The notes under the pieces are model-generated. The model saw nothing but the letters and a program-made list of their open reading frames with translations. It searched no databases and was not told where the DNA came from. From an uncultured Bacteroidales bacterium (GTDB lineage: Bacteria; Bacteroidota; Bacteroidia; Bacteroidales; Muribaculaceae): a stretch of DNA of 12,843 nt. A program made the translations under genes and the position numbers. The DNA is taken from the NCBI GenBank assembly GCA_947177325.1, contig CAMWUH010000029.1, positions 1 to 12,843 on the forward strand, given 5' to 3'. This document shows, in pieces, positions 8,263 to 12,843 of this stretch (position 1 is the first letter of the stretch; each line of letters opens with the position of its first letter).

Positions 8263-9933
8263 CTATTCATGGGCGCCATATCGTCGCAAAAAGTCTTCAA
8301 GACTATCTTCTTTTGCCAACCCGAGGCGAGTGCGAAGGCGATAGCGGCTTGTATAGACCGACTTTGATGAGATATTTAGGATAGCTGAAAGCTGGCGACT
8401 GTCAACTCCGGCAGCAATAAGAGCGGCCAGGCGTAACTGGCTTTCGGCCAGGTCGGGGAAGTCAGCTTTGAGCCGGCGGGCAAAGTCACTGTCAACCTCG
8501 CGATTGATTTTCAGGAAGCCGGCGCGGTTGTCGCCATTGCTTTTGTAGGCAGAGATGATGCGGGAGAGCTCCCTGCGAGCGTCGGGCGTTAAAAGATGGC
8601 GTGAATTAAGTGATTCGAGCGTTTCGTTGAGGTCGGTTACAAGTCGCTCACTCTCTTCGAGCACCGACGACTGTGCGAAGTTTATGTTGCGCTCATTGCG
8701 AATTTTTTCATCAAGGACTTGCATCTGACTGCGACGCAACTCCGCCTTCCGGCGCTGACGCATGTAAATAATCACGGTTAAGGCAATCAGCACCATTATC
8801 GAGAATCCCCAGCCGAGCAGCAAGTTGCGGCGTTTCAAGCTTGCGGTGGTAGCAGCTTCTTTTATGCGTAACTTAGCTTCGTGGGCATATACCTCCTGAT
8901 AGTTGCTTTCGCGCTGTAAGCTGTCGGTCCAATCCAAGGCCGCCACTAACTCGATGATGCAGGAGTCAGGTTTATGGTTGGCCTCATAAATCATTGCCAG
9001 ATTGTTGTGGATAACGGTGCGGTTGCGTGTAACCGGATTATAGTTGGCTTCGGCACGACGAATACTGTCTATCAATGCCAATGCTTCCTTTTCTTTATCT
9101 TCGTAAACAAGTGTGCAGGCTTTCATCGATAGCAACGATGCAAGGTCGGAATGATCGATTTTTGTTGAGTTGATAATGTCGATCGCTCTATCGAGATATT
9201 CAACAGAGTCAGTGAAATAATAGGCGTTTTGGAGCAGATTGGAGTAAAACACCGGTGAACGCCTTATCAAGCTGTCGGCAAGCAGCGAGTTGATTGAGTC
9301 GATGCACTCCCGGGGCGAGTAGAGCAAAATTTTGTTGAGCTTAACATGATAAAGGGCTTCTAATTTATTCTGTTTGCGAAAAATTTCTTCAGCGCGGTCA
9401 AAGCACTCCCGGGCGCTTTCAAGGTCGGCCAGCTCAATGGAGGCGTTGCCTTTGACTACGAGATTCTGAGCCATTTCGAAATCAGCCTTTTTATTGCTGA
9501 AAAAATCAATGTTTTCCGAGGCCTGCATATATTTGCGAAACACATTTTTCTCCGTCGACAACAATAGGCTGCGCAATATGTACCAATCAAAGGGGGATGC
9601 CGCAGAGTCCATACTGTTCATAGACTCCGACAATTGTTGATATCCCCGCCCGGGGTCAGTAGTCATCAAGTTGAGATTTTGCAAATAAGCGTTACGCATT
9701 TGCAAAATCTGATTGTCGGGCAGCAGTGAAGCTATAGAGCAGTAGCGCTGCGCTATCTTCTCTATTTGGTCGTGTGAACCAAGCGTGCCCCGCAGGCGGT
9801 CAAACTCCATTGTCAGCGAGTCAGCCTCCGGCACTCCAGTGATTGGCCGCTCGGTTGAACTGTTGATATGTACAGAATGCTGACAAGCTACAGCAATTAA
9901 TAATAAGAAGATGGAAAAGGGAAGCAGTTTCAT
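8263..9933 (-). CDS. TPR / membrane helix / LuxR-like HTH regulator
   Basis: This 556-residue protein combines sensor and DNA-binding parts. Residues 1-17 are a signal sequence ending in LLIAVAC, a weak lipobox with C17. Residues of about 40-345 are helical with TPR-like repeats (for example ESARECFDRAEEIFRKQ near 171). A single membrane helix lies near 369-390 (LLLGWGFSIMVLIALTVIIYM), followed by RQRRKAELRR and a coiled coil. The C-terminus (about 490-556) holds a LuxR/GerE-like helix-turn-helix, SRQLSAILNISSKSVYTS then RYRLRTRLGL. The expected topology puts the TPR part in the periplasm and the HTH in the cytoplasm. Similar TPR-TM-HTH proteins are common regulators in Bacteroidetes; the ligand is unknown. 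It diverges from the two BspA-like genes, which makes them likely targets. It ends 168 bases before the LysM operon and probably forms its own transcription unit. There is no receiver or kinase domain. Confidence 0.85.
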   Translation of the reverse strand: MKLLPFSIFLLLIAVACQHSVHINSSTERPITGVPEADSLTMEFDRLRGTLGSHDQIEKIAQRYCSIASLLPDNQILQMRNAYLQNLNLMTTDPGRGYQQLSESMNSMDSAASPFDWYILRSLLLSTEKNVFRKYMQASENIDFFSNKKADFEMAQNLVVKGNASIELADLESARECFDRAEEIFRKQNKLEALYHVKLNKILLYSPRECIDSINSLLADSLIRRSPVFYSNLLQNAYYFTDSVEYLDRAIDIINSTKIDHSDLASLLSMKACTLVYEDKEKEALALIDSIRRAEANYNPVTRNRTVIHNNLAMIYEANHKPDSCIIELVAALDWTDSLQRESNYQEVYAHEAKLRIKEAATTASLKRRNLLLGWGFSIMVLIALTVIIYMRQRRKAELRRSQMQVLDEKIRNERNINFAQSSVLEESERLVTDLNETLESLNSRHLLTPDARRELSRIISAYKSNGDNRAGFLKINREVDSDFARRLKADFPDLAESQLRLAALIAAGVDSRQLSAILNISSKSVYTSRYRLRTRLGLAKEDSLEDFLRRYGAHE

Positions 9934-9937
9934 GCTG

Positions 9938-9967
9938 CAAATATAGTCAATAATATATCCACTACAA
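9938..9967 (-). promoter_or_regulatory. Predicted promoter of the TPR-HTH regulator, very short leader
   Basis: On the minus strand, TTG (9967-9965) is followed after 19 bases by TATATTTG (9945-9938), an exact TAnnTTTG match. The element ends only four bases before the start codon (9933-9931), so the transcript would be leaderless or nearly so. The downstream ATG cannot be moved without losing the export signal. The -33 box lies inside a tandem CTACAAC repeat. Confidence 0.6.
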
Positions 9968-9988
9968 CTCTACAACCCCGAGTGTAGT
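9961..9988. promoter_or_regulatory. CTACAAC repeats and inverted copy, candidate operator
   Basis: CTACAACT (9962-9969) and CTACAACC (9970-9977) are tandem and differ only in the last base. ACTACA (9961-9966) is matched by its reverse complement TGTAGT (9983-9988). They cover the -33 box of the regulator promoter. CTCTACAACC (9968-9977) also occurs on the minus strand at 8108-8099, just before the LysM start codon. Binding by the encoded HTH protein is inference. Confidence 0.35.
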
Positions 9989-10007
9989 TATAATTTCTAT
10001 ATCATTT

Positions 10008-10040
10008 TTTGAGTCAAAAGAGCACTTTTGCTGATATTTG
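10008..10040 (+). promoter_or_regulatory. Predicted promoter of the BspA-like gene pair
   Basis: TTTG (10008-10011) is followed after 21 bases by GATATTTG (10033-10040), one mismatch from TAnnTTTG. Transcription would begin around 10045-10047, giving a leader of about 70 bases. The -7 element overlaps the left arm of the inverted repeat at 10026-10086, so a protein bound there would compete with RNA polymerase. Confidence 0.55.
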
Positions 10041-10086
10041 CACAGTCAGTCGCGCACCCGAAGCCGACTGACCGTCATCAGCAAAA
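10026..10086 (+). repeat. Nested inverted repeat in the BspA promoter/leader
   Basis: The outer arms TTTTGCTGAT (10026-10035) and ATCAGCAAAA (10077-10086) are perfect 10-bp reverse complements. Inside them, GTCAGTCG (10045-10052) and CGACTGAC (10065-10072) form a perfect 8-bp stem with a 12-base loop. The inner stem starts almost exactly at the expected transcription start, so the mRNA would begin with a stem-loop. The outer arms would be present as DNA but only partly in the RNA. It could be an operator, an mRNA-stabilising 5' hairpin, or both. Confidence 0.7.
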
Positions 10087-10117
10087 ATCAACCCTATCAT
10101 TCTCTCATTATTAATTT

Positions 10118-11422
10118 ATGAATTTCTGCTTTAAAAAATTCAGCAAAGCAATCGCAGCTTTAGTCATTATGTTGATCGCTGCGCTTGCTACAACCGCCGA
10201 GGCCAAGGAGGTAACCATCGGTAAGTTGAAGTATAAGGTCAACACCACCGACAAAATCGCCAAATGCACCGGACTGGCCGAGGAAGCCACCAAAAACTAT
10301 AACCTGACCATTCCCTCTACAGTCACTTACGAGGGTGTTACCCTCAAAGTGACCACCGTTGAGAAAGAGGCTTTCACCGGCGATAACTATCTGAAGAAGG
10401 TTACACTATCTGACAACACCGAAACCATAGGCTCATACGCCTTTTTCGGCTGCGACAACATCAGCATAGTCAGCCTCGGCAAAAAGCTCAAGATTATCGG
10501 TGCTTATGCCTTCGCCCACTCAGGCAATAGCGGCACTTTTACTTCAATCACTTTTCCTTCCACTCTTGAAATTATCCGAGATAATACCTTCATGGATTGC
10601 CGCTATCTGGAGACCGTTGTGTTTGGTAACAAGTTGCAATCTATTGGCGAATGTGCCTTCTGGCATTGCGACCGATTGAAGACCCTCCTTCTGCCCGGCT
10701 CGCTGCAATCAATAGGCGAATCAGCTTTTGCCATCTGCGACAATCTGACCGAGGTGACTTTCCAGAGCGGTAACGGCAATTGCGTTATCGGAGAGAAATG
10801 CTTCGATAACTTGAAATCGCTGACAATCCTTAATTTCCAAGGGCCGGGGGTAGCCGAAATCGGCCCAAGTGCCTTCATAGGCTGCCGTATTCAGTGGCTT
10901 TATCTCCCCTCATCAGTCAAGAAAATCGGTGGTGGCGCCTTTTGTGGCAATGACCTTACAATCATTGAATTGTCGGAGGGCCTGGAGCGAATTGAGGAGC
11001 TTGCTTTCTGCGACCAATACAGTACCGGAGTAAAGAAAATCGCCATCCCATCGACCGTTACCTACATCGGACAGAAGGCCTTCTGGAATTGCGGCGACCC
11101 TGCCGACATCAGTTGTGCAGCCGTTAATCCGCCTGTGGCCGGCGAATTGGTGTTTGACATTAATGTTTACGACAGCGTCAAGCTCAAAGTGCCTCAGGCT
11201 TCAGTAGGTAAATATCGGGTAGCTGCCCTCTGGAAGGAGTTTCGCTATATTAACGACACCGACGATAACGGCGTAGAAACCGTAGAAATGGATGCTGACC
11301 CTCAAGCCGGCACCGAAGAGTGGTTTAACCTTCAAGGTAACTGCGTCAATCCTGCCGTTTGCCCCTCGGGCATCTATGTTGTCAAAACCGGCGGCAAAAT
11401 CGAAAAACGTGTGAAACAATAA
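10118..11422 (+). CDS. BspA-like secreted leucine-rich-repeat protein, copy 1
   Basis: This 434-residue protein has a signal peptide (MNFCFKKFSKAIAALVIMLI..., likely cleavage after AEA29). Next is an N-terminal cap of about 57 residues (30-86) containing KVNTTDKIAKCTGL and LTIPSTVTYEG. About eleven BspA-type (LRR_5) repeats follow, each with the xIgxxAFxxC core (SYAFFGC, ECAFWHC, PSAFIGC, QKAFWNC and others). The repeats end in the usual closing segment AVNPPVAG...LKVPQASVGKYRVAALWKEFRYI. The last 35 residues form a separate module, WFNLQG...CPSGIYVVKTGGKIEKR, like C-terminal tails seen on many Bacteroidales secreted proteins. It is likely exposed on the surface or secreted; BspA-family proteins can bind host proteins or other cells, but the ligand here is unknown. 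It is the first gene of a two-gene unit with the paralog 39 bases downstream, driven by the promoter at 10008-10040. Confidence 0.9.
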   Translation: MNFCFKKFSKAIAALVIMLIAALATTAEAKEVTIGKLKYKVNTTDKIAKCTGLAEEATKNYNLTIPSTVTYEGVTLKVTTVEKEAFTGDNYLKKVTLSDNTETIGSYAFFGCDNISIVSLGKKLKIIGAYAFAHSGNSGTFTSITFPSTLEIIRDNTFMDCRYLETVVFGNKLQSIGECAFWHCDRLKTLLLPGSLQSIGESAFAICDNLTEVTFQSGNGNCVIGEKCFDNLKSLTILNFQGPGVAEIGPSAFIGCRIQWLYLPSSVKKIGGGAFCGNDLTIIELSEGLERIEELAFCDQYSTGVKKIAIPSTVTYIGQKAFWNCGDPADISCAAVNPPVAGELVFDINVYDSVKLKVPQASVGKYRVAALWKEFRYINDTDDNGVETVEMDADPQAGTEEWFNLQGNCVNPAVCPSGIYVVKTGGKIEKRVKQ

Positions 11423-11713
11423 TCTCATCCCCCTTCAACATCCAATCGTTAACAATCTATTATGAAATCTTTTTCAATCAAATCAGCTCTCCGCCCTGCA
11501 GTTCTCCTGCTTTTAGCCTTCGTTGCGCTTACCGCCGGGGCTAAAGAGGTGACAATAGGCAAACTGCGCTATAAAGTCAATACCACCGATAAAATCGCCA
11601 AATGCACCGGCCTGGCCGAAGAAGCTACCAAAAACTATAATCTGACCATCCCCTCGACTGTCGTTTACGATGGCGTTACCCTCAAGGTAACTACCGTTGA
11701 GAAAGAGGCCTTC
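10205..11713 (+). repeat. Conserved cap module shared by the tandem BspA copies
   Basis: The cap-coding segment at 10205-10375 in copy 1 recurs at 11543-11713 in copy 2. The two encode 57 residues with three differences, but by hand count about 22 codons differ silently. The duplication is therefore not recent, and the protein sequence of this module has been held by selection. The interval given spans both copies. Confidence 0.75.
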
Positions 11714-12766
11714 ATGTGGGATACCTATCTCAAGAAAGTTACTCTCTCTGACTACACCGAAACCATCGGCTCAAAGGCTTTCTACTGCTGTGAAAATCTC
11801 TCGGTGGTAAGCCTTGGAAAGAAACTGAAAATTATCGGTGCTGAGGCTTTTGCCCATGCGGGGCTTAGTGGTACATTCACCACTATTACCTTCCCGTCAA
11901 CCCTCGAAATAATCCGCAATAATGCATTTGAAGATTGCCGTTATCTGGCCACGATTAATTTCAATGACAAGCTGCAATCAATCGGTGTGGCCGCGTTTTG
12001 GGGGTGCGAATCGGTCAAATCGCTTCTGCTTCCAGGCTCGTTGCAAACCATCTCGTCAAAAGCTTTTGAAAGTTGCGGGTCACTCGTTGAAGTAACCTTT
12101 CAAAGTGGCAACGGCAACACCGTTATAGACGAAGACAGTTTCGATAACAACAAAGCCCTGACCATACTGAATTTCCAGGGTCCGGGCGTTGCCAAAATCG
12201 GGGCAGGTGCATTCTGCGGCTGCGCCTTGCAGTGGATTTACATTCCGCCGTCGGTCCACACCATTGACTATTGTGCCTTCTGGTCAAATAATATTTCGAT
12301 TATCGAGCTCTCCGAAGGTCTGAAGACTATAGGCGAGATGGCATTTGCCGAGCAACGGGGCGACGGTGTCAGTGCTCTGACCATCCCCTCAACCGTTACC
12401 TCTATTGGGCGCCGTGCATTTGACTATGTAGGTGTACCGCCTATATTGAAAAGCAACGCCGTTAATCCGCCCGCTGCCGGCGAAACCGCCTTTAACGACA
12501 ATGTGCAAGCATGGTCGAAACTCGTTGTGCCGGCCGCATCCCTGGCCAAATATCGTGCGGCTGCCGTGTGGAAAGATTTTCGCTACATCAACGATACCGA
12601 CAGCCACGAAGTAGGCGTCGAGTTAGTTGAGATGTCGCCCGAAGAAGCAGCCGTTGTCGAGCACTGGTATGACCTGCATGGTAACCACGACGACCCCGCC
12701 AATTGCGCTCCCGGCATCTACATAGTCAGTCGAAACGGCCGCTTCGAAAAGCGCATTCTGAAATAA
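11462..12766 (+). CDS. BspA-like secreted leucine-rich-repeat protein, copy 2
   Basis: This 434-residue paralog of the preceding gene has a signal peptide of different sequence (MKSFSIKSALRPAVLLLLAF..., cleavage after GA27). The N-terminal cap at 28-84 differs from copy 1 at only three of 57 residues (K/R, T/V, E/D). The eleven LRR_5 repeats align without gaps to copy 1 (SKAFYCC, VAAFWGC, AGAFCGC, YCAFWSN and others). The closing segment is AVNPPAAG...LVVPAASLAKYRAAAVWKDFRYI and the C-terminal module is WYDLHG...CAPGIYIVSRNGRFEKR. A shorter signal and a two-residue longer tail linker cancel, giving equal total length. It was probably made by tandem duplication with a period of 1338 bases. No promoter is visible in the 39-base gap, so it is likely co-transcribed with copy 1. 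It is probably exported; the ligand is unknown. Confidence 0.9.
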   Translation: MKSFSIKSALRPAVLLLLAFVALTAGAKEVTIGKLRYKVNTTDKIAKCTGLAEEATKNYNLTIPSTVVYDGVTLKVTTVEKEAFMWDTYLKKVTLSDYTETIGSKAFYCCENLSVVSLGKKLKIIGAEAFAHAGLSGTFTTITFPSTLEIIRNNAFEDCRYLATINFNDKLQSIGVAAFWGCESVKSLLLPGSLQTISSKAFESCGSLVEVTFQSGNGNTVIDEDSFDNNKALTILNFQGPGVAKIGAGAFCGCALQWIYIPPSVHTIDYCAFWSNNISIIELSEGLKTIGEMAFAEQRGDGVSALTIPSTVTSIGRRAFDYVGVPPILKSNAVNPPAAGETAFNDNVQAWSKLVVPAASLAKYRAAAVWKDFRYINDTDSHEVGVELVEMSPEEAAVVEHWYDLHGNHDDPANCAPGIYIVSRNGRFEKRILK

Positions 12767-12843
12767 CGGCTATGAAAACCACTTTTAATAAGTAAGTTTC
12801 GATAATTAGTTTATAATAAGATTCGAGATTTATATTAGTAAGA

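Noticed and set aside
11423..11461. Separate promoter for the second LRR gene
   Set aside because: The 39-base gap has no TAnnTTTG or -33 match, so co-transcription is more likely.
10205..12766. CRISPR or short tandem DNA repeat array in the LRR region
   Set aside because: The periodicity is at the protein level (about 23 residues, LRR_5) with diverged DNA, not identical spaced repeats.

Overview
The window looks like chromosomal DNA of a Bacteroidales bacterium, plausibly a gut lineage near Muribaculaceae. The evidence is the fused MurF/alanine racemase, the GSCFA and DUF4954 families, the BspA-type leucine-rich-repeat proteins, the lack of strong Shine-Dalgarno sites, and several matches to the Bacteroidetes promoter (TTG/TTTG, about 19-21 bases, TAnnTTTG). 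The genus is inference only. The DNA is almost fully coding: no gap reaches 300 bases, and I saw no RNA gene, insertion sequence, CRISPR array or integrase.

Left part, minus strand, read from 8094 down to 8: five genes that probably form one cell-envelope operon. In order of transcription they are a secreted LysM x3 / periplasmic-binding-fold protein, an outer-membrane beta-barrel of the PorT-like type, a cytosolic GSCFA protein, the bifunctional MurF/alanine racemase, and a DUF4954 protein with left-handed beta-helix character. Gaps are 68 and 20 bases, then a 29-base overlap, then 81 bases. A good promoter lies in front of the LysM gene. Only the MurF/Alr step has a known biochemical role (supply of D-Ala and of UDP-MurNAc-pentapeptide). 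The other genes suggest coordinated peptidoglycan and outer-membrane work.

Middle, minus strand 9933-8263: a TPR sensor-like protein with an N-terminal export/lipoprotein-like signal, one internal membrane helix, a coiled coil and a C-terminal LuxR-like helix-turn-helix. It looks like a one-piece membrane-bound transcription regulator.

Right part, plus strand 10118-12766: two tandem paralogous secreted BspA-like LRR proteins of 434 residues each, divergent from the regulator across a 184-base intergenic region. That region carries two back-to-back promoter matches, a 10-bp perfect inverted repeat enclosing a second 8-bp stem-loop, and CTACAAC repeats at the regulator's own -33 box. The layout suggests that the regulator controls the surface-protein pair, itself, or both.

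The most interesting points are the regulator/BspA module with its structured promoter region, the phase-specific divergence of the two LRR paralogs under a strongly conserved N-terminal cap, and the uncharacterised envelope operon around MurF/Alr.
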